A stretch of 33,527 nt of DNA from Gemmatimonas phototrophica. GTDB taxonomy: Bacteria > Latescibacterota > UBA2968 > UBA8231. The translations under genes were made by a program, and so were the position numbers. The stretch is from the NCBI GenBank assembly GCA_945861755.1, contig CAMAVQ010000028.1, positions 1 to 33,527 of the forward strand. Reading direction: 5' to 3'. Positions 13,982 through 22,948 of this stretch are shown here, one piece after another; position 1 is the stretch's first letter; the number at the start of each line of letters is the position of its first letter. Below the pieces are notes generated by a model. That model searched no databases. It saw only the letters and a list, made by a program, of their open reading frames with translations, and was not told the DNA's origin.

Positions 13982-16488
13982 CGTCGCCGCTCCCTGACCC
14001 ACACCCAAATTGCCGCGCCCAACATAATAAGGTCGAGCCACAGCAGGATGCGGCGGAGGGGAGAGAGGTGGGGCTCAAGGACGATGAGGTGTTCCCCAGC
14101 TTCCAGGCGCAGGGCCACGAAATGGTCTGCTGTTTCCATGGACTCTACCTCATTGCCATCCACATACACGTGGAGGTAGGGGAAGTAGGCGTACGCGAGC
14201 CGGGCGAAACAGGGAGCGGAAACACGTGCGCGTATCTCCACACGTTGATTCCACACTTGGTGACTTAGAAGCTCAACCGCAGGAGAGGTTCCGAGGTTTT
14301 CGTCGCCTTGGTATTTCGACAAGATAACGCGGTCACAGGTCTTGTTATGCAGATTAACCCCGGTGTTCCTGACGACCCAGAAAAGCGATAGTAACTTGTA
14401 TGAGGTATCCACCTCATGTTCTCCTAAGACACTCTGGAACTCTTTCATCTCGAGTTGTTGCCCAATAGGTTCAGACTTGATGGAGGAAATTCCGGAAATC
14501 CTGGGAGAAACGAGGATGGGTGTATGGTCGACGAAGGTCAGCACCCCGATGTCCTTGTTGGCCTGCGTAGCCAACAGGTGTTTGACATTGAGCAACCCGA
14601 GGGCGTCAGTAATAACGTCGATAGTCTTGATGGAGGATACCTCGGACTTCGTTTTCGGCAATTTGGCCAAGACGACACTGATGTATCTCTCGAGAGGCCT
14701 GACGAATTCGTCATTGGCCCTGAGTTCTCCTGGATGGGGAGCCTGCGGCGTTGGGGTGTGGATGGCAAAAGCCAGTCTGCCAAGCGCCAGGTAAGGATTG
14801 ATGTCTCTTAGAGCCCAGAAGATCCGATAGGGAGGGAGTTCACCCCTGTTGTAGTATTCCATGGCTTCCGTGGAAAAACCATCCATGGCTTCCGTGGAAA
14901 AACCAGTGAAAAAGGAGAGCGGATAATTAGAAGGATTATCCTCTGTATACTCAGAGGAATAAGGTTGCTGGAACGTGGTCGGGCCCAGGTCCAAAGCCAC
15001 GAGCAGGAGCAAGGAAGAGAAAAGAGGAATCGCGCGTCTTTTCCTCCCAATTAGGATCAACAGGGCCCTTGTTCCGAAACCCACCATCAGGGTCAGGAAA
15101 AAGGTGACGAAGACGAGGTAGCGATAGGACGCAAGGATGTGAATGCCTGGAAGGGAACTGATGAATGGCCAACGGTAACCAAATACAAGCAGCAGAGAAA
15201 ACAGCAAACAGAGACCGCCAGCTGCTTGAGGGGGGGGCCAACCTCGTCCTGACCGAGCGTTTCCTATAAGGCCGAAAAGTGCAATTGCCACCAGCGACAA
15301 ACCAAGATATCCACCGTACCAGTGTTGGGCGGACTGGGGAAGAGCGAGTAGCCAGAAGCGGAAGTTGGACCAGATCAGCAGGTGCTGCCAGGTGGGATCT
15401 GGCACACCCGAGAAGGAGACTGCTGCGAACCCTGCGCGGAGGCCAGTAAAGTCCCGCTCTACCCACATGGGTAGGGTTAGGCAGGCGCTGAACGCCAGGC
15501 CAGCGAGGAGGATGGCGATACTATAACTGAGAATGGACCACAGATCCTTTTTGCCGGCAATCCCCAAGACCTGCACACCCATGTAGAGTGCGAGCAATGC
15601 CGTCGCCCAGAAGCCGTACCCAGGATGGGTCAGAATTAGCAGCCCCAGAGTGAGGCCCCCTCCGGCGGCAAGAGTGGAACGGTGAGGCGATATGCGCAGC
15701 CGTTCAAAATAGTAGAATGGCCATGGTAGCAAAGCGTAAAACAGGGAAAGAGGCAGTCGCCCCATAAAGAGAACGTGCTGGGTGTGCCAGAAGCAGATCA
15801 CATACCCAATACCTGCCAGGAAGCCAGCCCGGCGAGAACGACAGAGGGTCCGCGCCAGGAAATACATGCCGATGCCAGAGACCAGATGGGTCGCGGCTAA
15901 CAGCAACTTCAGCGAGACAGAAACGTCTCGGCATATCATGTCAGTCAAACCGGCAAGTAAAAAGAAGAAGAAGCCATAAAACTGAAGGTAAGGAGAACCG
16001 GTGCCGTACCAGTTGGTCCAGATTGGCCATTGGCCATCCGCCATGATACGAGAGGTGATATCAGAGTAGACAATGTGTTGCGGGGCATCTCCCGCCCAGC
16101 TTAACATGCCCGGCGCGAAGTAGAAACGTGTGATGACAAGGCTGCTGATGGAGAGCAGAATCGCAGCCCTGAGATCGCTGGTGAGGAAGTGGGCAAGAAA
16201 AAGAGAGATACGATTCCTGGTTATCTCTAACACTATAAGAACAATGAATATAGACGCAATCATGCCCGTCAGCAGCATATCGAGCCAATCGAAGCTGATC
16301 TGGCTGGCGGTGACTTCCTCGACATAACGAGACAGGGTAAAGAAGAGCGCGCTTGGCGGCAGCACCCCAAGCTTGTTCAGGGTGATGAATTGAAAACAAA
16401 AAAGAAGAAATGATAGTGCCACAAGTAGCCACAAGACCTCAGGGGGCAACATGCGAAGAAACGGCGGCTTGGCTACTTTTCTTTTCAT
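13963..16488 (-). CDS. Large polytopic membrane protein, YfhO/GT-C glycosyltransferase-like
   Basis: This 841-aa protein has about a dozen hydrophobic segments in residues 15-490, a soluble domain, and one last segment near the C-terminus followed by basic residues. An early extracytoplasmic loop carries GDAPQHIVYSD and then WPIWTNWYGTGSPYLQFYG, the acidic-loop pattern of lipid-linked sugar transferases of the GT-C fold and the related PTPS-related membrane family. A sugar transfer role at the envelope is an inference. It is unlike its neighbours: lower GC, more A/T-ending codons, and no clear ribosome-binding site, which suggests transfer. A 24-bp tandem duplication lies inside. Confidence 0.8.
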   Translation of the reverse strand: MKRKVAKPPFLRMLPPEVLWLLVALSFLLFCFQFITLNKLGVLPPSALFFTLSRYVEEVTASQISFDWLDMLLTGMIASIFIVLIVLEITRNRISLFLAHFLTSDLRAAILLSISSLVITRFYFAPGMLSWAGDAPQHIVYSDITSRIMADGQWPIWTNWYGTGSPYLQFYGFFFFLLAGLTDMICRDVSVSLKLLLAATHLVSGIGMYFLARTLCRSRRAGFLAGIGYVICFWHTQHVLFMGRLPLSLFYALLPWPFYYFERLRISPHRSTLAAGGGLTLGLLILTHPGYGFWATALLALYMGVQVLGIAGKKDLWSILSYSIAILLAGLAFSACLTLPMWVERDFTGLRAGFAAVSFSGVPDPTWQHLLIWSNFRFWLLALPQSAQHWYGGYLGLSLVAIALFGLIGNARSGRGWPPPQAAGGLCLLFSLLLVFGYRWPFISSLPGIHILASYRYLVFVTFFLTLMVGFGTRALLILIGRKRRAIPLFSSLLLLVALDLGPTTFQQPYSSEYTEDNPSNYPLSFFTGFSTEAMDGFSTEAMEYYNRGELPPYRIFWALRDINPYLALGRLAFAIHTPTPQAPHPGELRANDEFVRPLERYISVVLAKLPKTKSEVSSIKTIDVITDALGLLNVKHLLATQANKDIGVLTFVDHTPILVSPRISGISSIKSEPIGQQLEMKEFQSVLGEHEVDTSYKLLSLFWVVRNTGVNLHNKTCDRVILSKYQGDENLGTSPAVELLSHQVWNQRVEIRARVSAPCFARLAYAYFPYLHVYVDGNEVESMETADHFVALRLEAGEHLIVLEPHLSPLRRILLWLDLIMLGAAIWVWVRERRRQIPAR
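14859..14905 (-). repeat. In-frame 24-bp tandem duplication inside the membrane protein gene
   Basis: A 23-base segment (14859-14881) recurs unchanged at 14883-14905, a period of 24 bases. It duplicates the eight-residue unit FSTEAMDG/FSTEAMEY at the junction between membrane and soluble parts. Perfect identity points to a recent duplication. Confidence 0.9.
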
Positions 16489-16642
16489 GATGGGATTATT
16501 ATCAAAGATTCAATGGGGTGTCTGGCGGCCAAGAAAATAGGTTTCGGTGGGATAATCACCAAATTCCTCTCGATACCCAGATCAATCGCGTAGCGTGCCT
16601 CCTCGAATCATTTGTTTGAGCGTGTTTTCGCGGTAGGGAATA

Positions 16643-17620
16643 ATGAAAATAATGGTAACCGGTATCACCGGCCGCATCGGCGCCAACCTGGCCGCCACCC
16701 TTGTCGGCGAGGGCCATCAGGTGCGCGGCCTGGTCTGGGACCGAGATCTGAGGGTAGAGAAGCTGGCCGGCCTGGGCGTGGAACTGTGCCGGGGCAGTAT
16801 CACCGAGCCAGACCAGGTGGCCGCTGCCGTGGCCGGGATGGAAGTCATCTACCATCTGGGTGCCGCTTTCCAGGGTGGGGGACCTTTCACGGAGGACGAG
16901 TACTTCGAGATCAATGTGCGCGGCACCTTTAACATGCTGGAGGCTGCCCGCTGCCAGACGGGCATCCGGCAGTTCCTCTTTGCCGGCACCGACGCGCTCT
17001 ACGAGAAATACGTCCCCGGAGGCATGAGGGCGCCCATCACCGAAGAGACCCCACGCCGACCCCGCGGTGCGTACGCCCTCACCAAATCGGTGGGAGAAGA
17101 ATTGGTGAACGGCTACTTTCTTGGCCATGGATTGCCCACCACCATCCTGCGTTTCGCCATGGTCCTGGGCGCCGGCGAGATCCTCGACTTCCCCCAGTTC
17201 TACCTGAGCAAGATGAAGGACAGTGCTCCGGAACTGGCCGCCTTGTGGCAGGGGGAGGAAGGTCTGGTGGCCCTCAAGGATGACCAGGGGCGCTATTACA
17301 AGAAACACGTGGCTGAGGTGCGCGACATCGTCCATGGCTGCGTGTGCGCCCTGGGCTGCGAGCCGGCCTATGGTCAAACCTTTCAGTTGGCCGGGCCTCG
17401 GCCTTTCACCTGGGACGAAGCCGTGGGGCAGCTCAGTGCGGCCTTGGACCTGCCGGTGGTAGAGGCCCAACTCTCCGGCGTTCCCACCTATTACGAATTC
17501 GACATCAGCAAAGCCCGCCGCCTGCTGGGCTTTGACCCCCAATTCGACGTGGGCCGCATGATCGCCGACGCCCTGCGCTTTCGCCAGGGCGAGGATCTGG
17601 GCCTGCTACCCACCCGCTGA
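16643..17620 (+). CDS. NAD-dependent epimerase/dehydratase (extended SDR)
   Basis: The 325-aa protein is an extended short-chain dehydrogenase: the Rossmann motif GITGRIG (7-13) for NAD(P), the active-site YALTK (Tyr144, Lys148) and a threonine at 116 in FAGTDALY in place of the common serine. Such enzymes epimerise, dehydrate or oxidise sugars and nucleotide sugars in the cytosol. The C-terminal half, which sets the substrate, gives no specific match. It is the first of five same-direction genes with gaps of 1-10 nt. The ATG follows TAGGGA. Confidence 0.88.
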   Translation: MKIMVTGITGRIGANLAATLVGEGHQVRGLVWDRDLRVEKLAGLGVELCRGSITEPDQVAAAVAGMEVIYHLGAAFQGGGPFTEDEYFEINVRGTFNMLEAARCQTGIRQFLFAGTDALYEKYVPGGMRAPITEETPRRPRGAYALTKSVGEELVNGYFLGHGLPTTILRFAMVLGAGEILDFPQFYLSKMKDSAPELAALWQGEEGLVALKDDQGRYYKKHVAEVRDIVHGCVCALGCEPAYGQTFQLAGPRPFTWDEAVGQLSAALDLPVVEAQLSGVPTYYEFDISKARRLLGFDPQFDVGRMIADALRFRQGEDLGLLPTR

Positions 17621-17630
17621 GAGGACTGCG

Positions 17631-18284
17631 ATGAACGATGCAATCTTGCTGGCCGGCGACCGGTATCACCGGGCCGAGGACGCCTATGCCGGGGTGGGGC
17701 CGGCCCTGGAGGCGGCCGGACTACAAGTGGAGTACACGACAGACTTCGCCAGCCTTGACCGCCATACCTTGGAAGGCAAACGCCTGCTGGTCATCCTGCG
17801 CGACGGCATGCAGTGGCCCCAGGGCGACGACCAGCCCCACCAGGTGTGGATGCAGCCCCACCAGGAAGAGGCCATCGAGGCTTTCGTGGCCGGGGGCGGG
17901 GCCTTCCTGCCCCTGCACAATGCCGGCTGGGCGTACCCTTGGAAAAATGGTTACCGGCGAGTGATGGGCGGCTACTACCAGGGCCACCCCCCGGTGCAGG
18001 CCTTCGACGTGCAGGTGGTGGCGCGCCATCCGATCACCGCCGGGGTGGAGGAGTACGAGATCACCGATGAGCAGCACTTCCTCTGGTTCGACCACGACCG
18101 GGTGCAATTGCTGCTCAAGAGCCAGGGCCGCAATGGCATGGAGTCGGCAGCTGGCTGGGCCTACGAATACGGTAAGGGCCGGGTGGCGTACCTGGCCAAC
18201 GGCCACACCCTCGAGATCTTAGAGCATCCCATGGTGCAGCGCCTCCTGCACAACGCAGCCCGCTGGCTGCTGAGAATGGAGTAG
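17631..18284 (+). CDS. ThuA-domain protein (class I amidotransferase-like fold)
   Basis: The 217-aa protein matches the ThuA/trehalose-utilisation fold: an N-terminal LLAGDRYHRAED strand-loop, LLVILRDGM, then the typical AFVAGGGAFLPLHNAGWAY, a GHPP segment, RHPITAGVEEYEITDEQHF and a final GKGRVAYLANGH. ThuA proteins take part in catabolism of keto-disaccharides in rhizobia and occur in many sugar clusters; the exact reaction of this domain is not settled. GAGGA lies before the ATG, 10 nt after the epimerase gene, and the M20 gene follows after 3 nt. It is probably cytosolic, since no signal peptide is seen. Confidence 0.85.
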   Translation: MNDAILLAGDRYHRAEDAYAGVGPALEAAGLQVEYTTDFASLDRHTLEGKRLLVILRDGMQWPQGDDQPHQVWMQPHQEEAIEAFVAGGGAFLPLHNAGWAYPWKNGYRRVMGGYYQGHPPVQAFDVQVVARHPITAGVEEYEITDEQHFLWFDHDRVQLLLKSQGRNGMESAAGWAYEYGKGRVAYLANGHTLEILEHPMVQRLLHNAARWLLRME

Positions 18285-18287
18285 AAC

Positions 18288-19628
18288 ATGGACAGGGAAA
18301 CCCTGAAGAAGCAGGTCTGCGCGGCCATCGACCAGCGCCGAGAACGCATCGTCGCCCTCGGCGAGGCGATCATGGACGACCCCGAGCTGGGCTTCAAGGA
18401 GGTGCGCACGGCCCGGCGGGTGGCCGAGATCTTCGCCGAATTGCAGTTGCCCTTTGAGGAGGGGTTGGCTCTCACCGGGGTCAAGGCCCAACTTGCGGGC
18501 CGCCGACCAGGCCCCACGGTGGCGCTGATGGGGGAATTGGATGCCCTGGTGGTGCCCGGCCACCCCCGAGCCCATGCCCAGACCGGTGCGGCCCATGCCT
18601 GTGGCCACAACGCCCAGATCGCTGGCCTGATGGGAGCGGCCCTGGGTCTGGCTGCCTGCCGGGCGGCAGATCATCTGACCGGCCAGATCGCCTTTATGGC
18701 GGTGCCCGCCGAAGAATACGTGGAGATCGACTACCGCCTGGGCCTGGTCCAGGAACGCAAGGCCACCTTCCTGGGCGGCAAGGCCGAAATGCTGGAGCGG
18801 GGCCACTTCGACGGCGTGGACATGGCGCTGATGATCCACAGCGGCAGCGCCGAACATCTGGAGGGGGCGGTGGGGGTGGCGGCTTCCTCGAACGGGTTCC
18901 TGGCCAAAAGTGTGCGCTTCATCGGCCGGGCAGCCCACGCCGGCATGGCGCCCGAGCAGGGGATCAATGCGCTCAAGGCCGCCCAGATCGCGCTGGTCGC
19001 CATCGATGCTCAGCGCGAGACCTTCCGCGACCAGGACTGTGTGCGGGTCCACCCCATCCTAACCAAGGGCGGGGACCTGGTCAACATCGTGCCCGCCGAG
19101 GCGCGCCTGGAGACCTATGTGCGCGCCCGCACCAATGAGGCCATGCTCGACGCGGCGGCCAAGGTGGACCGCGCCCTCAGGGGGGCGGCCATGGCGCTGG
19201 GCTGCCAGGTCGAGATCCAGACGATCCCAGGGTACCTGTCGCTGCGCAACGACCCGCTCTTGGCCCAGGTCTTCAGGGAAAACGCCGGGCAACTCTTCGG
19301 CAGCGCGGCCTACCGCGACCTGCCCCACAGCGGTGGCTCCACCGACGCCGGCGACCTGAGCCAGCTGATGCCGGTGTTACATCCGGTGATGATGGGTGCC
19401 AGCGGGGCGGCGCACAGCACCGGGTGGCACATCTCCGACCCGGATTCCGGGTACCTGGCGCCGGCCAAAGCCCTGGCGATGATGGCTATCGACCTGCTGT
19501 GGGACGATGCCTCCCTGGCCCGTCGGGTGGCCCACGAACATCAGCCGGCCCTGAGCAAGGAGGCCTATCTGCGTCAACAGAAGGCTGTTTTTAACACCGA
19601 GTTGTACGCTGGAGAAGGAGGAGGCTGA
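18288..19628 (+). CDS. M20-family metal-dependent amidohydrolase (M20D-like)
   Basis: The 446-aa protein resembles AbgB and related amidohydrolases, which remove acyl or aminobenzoyl groups from amino acids or hydrolyse small peptides. Visible features are the GELDAL substrate strand (82-87), the metal pair Cys105/His107 in HACGHNAQ, the catalytic PAEEYVE (Glu142/Glu143), a lid-domain RAAHAGMAPEQGINAL with His217, STDAGD (351-356) and a late His376/His381. No signal peptide is seen. Within this operon it is the likely amide-cleaving step, before aminotransfer by the last gene. GGAG precedes the ATG. Confidence 0.88.
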   Translation: MDRETLKKQVCAAIDQRRERIVALGEAIMDDPELGFKEVRTARRVAEIFAELQLPFEEGLALTGVKAQLAGRRPGPTVALMGELDALVVPGHPRAHAQTGAAHACGHNAQIAGLMGAALGLAACRAADHLTGQIAFMAVPAEEYVEIDYRLGLVQERKATFLGGKAEMLERGHFDGVDMALMIHSGSAEHLEGAVGVAASSNGFLAKSVRFIGRAAHAGMAPEQGINALKAAQIALVAIDAQRETFRDQDCVRVHPILTKGGDLVNIVPAEARLETYVRARTNEAMLDAAAKVDRALRGAAMALGCQVEIQTIPGYLSLRNDPLLAQVFRENAGQLFGSAAYRDLPHSGGSTDAGDLSQLMPVLHPVMMGASGAAHSTGWHISDPDSGYLAPAKALAMMAIDLLWDDASLARRVAHEHQPALSKEAYLRQQKAVFNTELYAGEGGG

Positions 19629-19629
19629 G

Positions 19630-20394
19630 ATGCGCCTGGGATTGGTGACCTACAACCTGGCCAAGGACTGGGACCTGGGTACCCTGATTGCCAACTGCGA
19701 GCAGACCGGTTTCGCGGGGGTAGAGTTGCGCACCACCCACGCCCACAAGGTGGAAAGCGACCTGAACCCCACCCAGCGGGCAGAGGTGCGCAAGCGTTTC
19801 GCCGGCTCGCCGGTAGAGCTGGTGGGCTTGGGGACTGCTTTTGAATTCGATATGGTGGATCCGGCCGAATTGCAGCGCCATATCGAGGGCACTAAGGCAT
19901 ACCTCCAACTGGCCGCCGACCTGGGCGCCTCGGGGGTCAAGGTGCGGCCCAACAAATTGCACGAGGACGAAGGCGTGCCCCGCGATCAGACCTTTGCCCA
20001 GATCGGTCGCGCCCTGCGCCAATGCGGGGAAAGCGCCGCAGACTTAGGGGTGCAGTTGCGACTGGAGGTACACGGCCGCGTCACCTGCGAACCCCCGCAC
20101 ATCCGCACGATGCTCGATTGCGCCGACCACCCCAGTGTGGTGGCTTGCTGGAACTCCAACCCCCAGGACTTGGACGGCGCTTCCATCGACGGCAATTTCG
20201 CCCTGTTGGCCGGCCGCATCGGCCTGGTACACATCAACGAGTTGTGGAGCGACTACCCCTGGCGGCGACTTTTCGAGCTGCTCAGGCAGAGTCGGTACGC
20301 GGGGTACTGCCTGGCGGAAATTCCCGAAAGCCCAGATCCTCTGCGCCTGATGCGCTATTATCGGGCCCTGTGGCAGTTGCAGGCAGGAGTATAG
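19630..20394 (+). CDS. Sugar phosphate isomerase/epimerase-like TIM-barrel protein
   Basis: This 254-aa xylose isomerase-like protein starts one base after the M20 stop codon, behind GGAGGAGG. Likely metal ligands are Glu146 (RLEVHG), His201 (VHINEL) and Glu230 (CLAEIPES). At the aspartate position of most relatives there is Asn175 in CWNSN, which also occurs in some subgroups, so metal binding may be altered but is not excluded. It is only distantly similar to the TIM-barrel protein at 7053, so the two are not recent copies. The substrate is unknown; a keto sugar or sugar acid would suit the neighbours. Confidence 0.84.
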   Translation: MRLGLVTYNLAKDWDLGTLIANCEQTGFAGVELRTTHAHKVESDLNPTQRAEVRKRFAGSPVELVGLGTAFEFDMVDPAELQRHIEGTKAYLQLAADLGASGVKVRPNKLHEDEGVPRDQTFAQIGRALRQCGESAADLGVQLRLEVHGRVTCEPPHIRTMLDCADHPSVVACWNSNPQDLDGASIDGNFALLAGRIGLVHINELWSDYPWRRLFELLRQSRYAGYCLAEIPESPDPLRLMRYYRALWQLQAGV

Positions 20395-20403
20395 GAGAGA
20401 GAG

Positions 20404-21261
20404 ATGCCGGAAATCGCCTTTGTCAACGGCGTGTTCATGCCTCTAGCGGAAGCAGTGGTGTCGGTAGAGGACCGCGGTTTCCAGTTCGCCGACGGGGTGT
20501 ACGAGGTGTTGGCTTCGTATGGGGGCCGCCCCTTTGCCCAGGAACCCCATCTGCGCCGCCTGGAGCACAGCCTCAAGGCCCTGCACATCGACCTGGACCT
20601 CCGCGCCTACGGCCTGGGGGAGATTGTGCGGCAGGGGATTACACGGAGCGGATTCGCCGAGACCATGGTCTATATCCAGATCACCCGGGGGACGGCCCCC
20701 AGGCACCACGAGTTTCCCGCTGCCGGCACCCAACCTACGGTGGTGATGACGGTCAAACAACTGCGCCGGCCCCCAGTCGAGTTGTACCAGCGGGGGGTGA
20801 AGGTGGTCAGCACCCCGGACCTGCGCTGGAAACGCTGCGACATCAAGAGCACCTCGCTCTTGGCCAATATCCTGGCCAAACAACAGGCGGCTGAGGCCGG
20901 GGCTTTTGAGGCCCTGCTGGTAGACGGCGAGGGCCGCGTCACCGAGGGATCTTCCACCAGTGTCTTCTGTGTGCGCCAGGGCGCACTGTGGACCTCACCA
21001 GCGGGGCCCCATATCCTGCCCAGCATCACCCGGGGCATCGTGCTGGAATTGGCCGGTGAGATCAAGCTGCCGGTGCGCGAGGAGTTTTCCACCCTGGAAC
21101 AGTACTTGGGAGCCGAGGAGGTATTTCTGGCCGGGACCACCACCGAGGCCATGCCAGTGGTCAGGATCGACGAGTACCAGGTGGCCGACGGAAAGCCCGG
21201 CCCCCTGACCCGCCGGCTGCGTGAAGCCTTTCTGGAGTACGTGGCGCGCGGGGAATGGTGA
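20404..21261 (+). CDS. dat: D-amino acid aminotransferase-like PLP enzyme (fold type IV)
   Basis: This class IV aminotransferase of 285 aa keeps the D-amino acid transaminase hallmarks: catalytic Lys148 (CDIKSTSLLANI), Glu181 (TEGSSTSVF) for the cofactor ring, FADGVYEVL with Tyr33, and ITRGTAPRHHEFP with Arg100 and His102, which correspond to the carboxylate-trap arginine and histidine of Bacillus D-AAT. These are absent from the branched-chain enzyme IlvE. It would exchange amino groups between D-amino acids and 2-oxo acids, supplying D-Glu/D-Ala or degrading D-amino acids. As the last gene of the operon it is probably catabolic. AGGAGAGA precedes the ATG. Confidence 0.86.
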   Translation: MPEIAFVNGVFMPLAEAVVSVEDRGFQFADGVYEVLASYGGRPFAQEPHLRRLEHSLKALHIDLDLRAYGLGEIVRQGITRSGFAETMVYIQITRGTAPRHHEFPAAGTQPTVVMTVKQLRRPPVELYQRGVKVVSTPDLRWKRCDIKSTSLLANILAKQQAAEAGAFEALLVDGEGRVTEGSSTSVFCVRQGALWTSPAGPHILPSITRGIVLELAGEIKLPVREEFSTLEQYLGAEEVFLAGTTTEAMPVVRIDEYQVADGKPGPLTRRLREAFLEYVARGEW

Positions 21262-21430
21262 GAGGCGGCAACGGGCAACCCACTCCGGCCTTTCCCGATG
21301 CCCGGGCCTGCCACCGACGCCCCGCTCAACCCCCAGGCCCTTTCCCGACTCCACTCCCCCAGTAAAGGCCTGCGGGGTTCGCTCTCAGGGGTGGCACCCG
21401 CTTTTCTTTGTTGCCGGTAGACCTGCCCGC
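21262..21430. repeat. Intergenic stretch with a third copy of the ACCC-CTCCGG repeat
   Basis: The gap lies between convergent genes. The core ACCCACTCCGGCCTTTCCC (21278-21296) matches the tandem copies near 8690 and 8728. A bulged stem can form between CCCCCAGGCC (about 21331-21340) and GGCCTGCGGGG (about 21367-21377). There is no clear T-tailed terminator in either direction. Confidence 0.6.
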
Positions 21431-22840
21431 TTAGTGGAAGACCACCATCTTCATCTCGGTCATCTCCTCCACCGCGTACCTGGGGCCTTCCTTGCCCATA
21501 CCGCTGTCCTTGAGCCCGCCGTAGGGCATCATGTCGGCGCGCCACACCGTGCCCCAGTTGATGTGTAAATTACCCGATTGCACCTGGCGGGCGAATTTGA
21601 GGGCCCAGTCGATGTTCTGGGTGAAGATGGCCGCGCTCAGACCGTAGTTGCTGTCGTTGGCCAGGGCGATGGCCTCGTCGATGTCATTGAAGCGGCTGAC
21701 GGCCACGGCCGGCCCGAACACCTCCTCGCAGGAGATGCGCATCTTGGGATCTACGTCGGCCAGGATGGTGGGGGCGTGCATGGTGCCCTGGCGGGTGCCC
21801 CCGGTGACCAAGCGGGCGCCGGCGGCCACCGCCTCGTGTACCCATTCGTTGACCCGCACCGCGTCCCGCTCGCGGATCATCGGTCCCATCTTGACCCCGT
21901 CGGCGGTGGGGTTGCCGGTGGTCAGCGCTTCGACCTTGGGCTTGAGCGCGTCGATGAAGTCGCCGTACACCTTCTGGTTGACCAGAATCCGCTGGGTCGA
22001 GATACACACCTGGCCGGCGTTGGCAAAGCCGGTAGTGGCGGTGGCGGCGGCCACTTTCTCGATGTCAGCATCTGACATGACGATGACCGGGGCGTTGGAA
22101 CCCAACTCCATGGTCACCTTTTTCATGCCTGCCACCCGGCAGATGTGCTCGCCGATCTCCAGGCTGCCGGTGAAGCTGATCTTGCGCACCCGTTTATCGC
22201 CGCAGATGGCGTCGCCGATGGTGCTGCCCGACCCGGTAATACACTGGATGCCTTCGGGCGGCAGGCCGGCGTCGAGTAGGACCTGAGTCAGTTTGAGGGC
22301 CGAGAGCGGGGTGTCGGTGGCCGGCTTGATGATCACCGAGTTGCCGGCGGCCAGGGCCGGACCCACCTTGTGACAAACCAGGTTGAGGGGAAAGTTGAAG
22401 GGCGTGATGGCTGCCACCACGCCGCAGGGAATACGCAGGGTGAAGCCGAACTTGCCGGCCCCGTTTGAGGCCGCGTCGAGGGGCAGGGTCTCGCCGTTGA
22501 GTCGCTTGGCCTCCTCGGCCGACAGGGTGATGGTTTCCTGAGCGCGGGCGGCCTCGCCCCGGCCCTCGGCGATGACCTTGCCTTCTTCCAGGGTGATGGT
22601 GCGGCCCAGATCCTCGAGTCTTTCGGTCATCAACTCGGAGGCTTTGTGCAGGATCTGATAGCGCTGGTATGCAGTGAGTTTGGCCATGGCTTCAGCCCCA
22701 CGTGCCGCCGATGCCAGGGCGGTTTGCACGTCCTGGGATGTGGCTTTGGGCACGGTATCTATCACCGAGCCGTCGAAGGGGTTGAGCACCTCGATCTTCT
22801 CCTTGCCTTCGACCCAGGCGCCGCCGATATACATTTTCAT
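21431..22840 (-). CDS. NAD(P)-dependent aldehyde dehydrogenase (lactaldehyde/non-phosphorylating GAPDH-like)
   Basis: The 469-aa enzyme oxidises an aldehyde to the acid. Key residues are visible: Asn149 (TPFNFPLNL), Lys172 (IIKPA), the FTGS cofactor loop (223-226), the general base Glu245 (MELGSNAP) and nucleophile Cys279 (AGQVCIS). Overall form, including the C-terminal MPYGGLKDSGMGKEG, resembles lactaldehyde dehydrogenases of the MJ1411 type and the wider group of small-aldehyde enzymes. The true substrate is not readable. AAAGGA precedes the ATG. It lies 108 nt downstream of the SUMF1-domain gene on the same strand. Confidence 0.92.
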   Translation of the reverse strand: MKMYIGGAWVEGKEKIEVLNPFDGSVIDTVPKATSQDVQTALASAARGAEAMAKLTAYQRYQILHKASELMTERLEDLGRTITLEEGKVIAEGRGEAARAQETITLSAEEAKRLNGETLPLDAASNGAGKFGFTLRIPCGVVAAITPFNFPLNLVCHKVGPALAAGNSVIIKPATDTPLSALKLTQVLLDAGLPPEGIQCITGSGSTIGDAICGDKRVRKISFTGSLEIGEHICRVAGMKKVTMELGSNAPVIVMSDADIEKVAAATATTGFANAGQVCISTQRILVNQKVYGDFIDALKPKVEALTTGNPTADGVKMGPMIRERDAVRVNEWVHEAVAAGARLVTGGTRQGTMHAPTILADVDPKMRISCEEVFGPAVAVSRFNDIDEAIALANDSNYGLSAAIFTQNIDWALKFARQVQSGNLHINWGTVWRADMMPYGGLKDSGMGKEGPRYAVEEMTEMKMVVFH

Positions 22841-22948
22841 AGCTCAAGTCCTTTGCACAGGAATTGGGAGTGACCTTTAGGGGTATACGATAGCAAAGCG
22901 GGGGAGGACAGGCAACTCACCCCATGCCGGCTCCTAACGCGACTCCGC

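Noticed and set aside
21392-21406. Possible second sigma-54 promoter, TGGCAC-N5-TTTC
   Set aside because: The essential GC of the -12 element is missing, and it points into the end of an opposite-strand gene.
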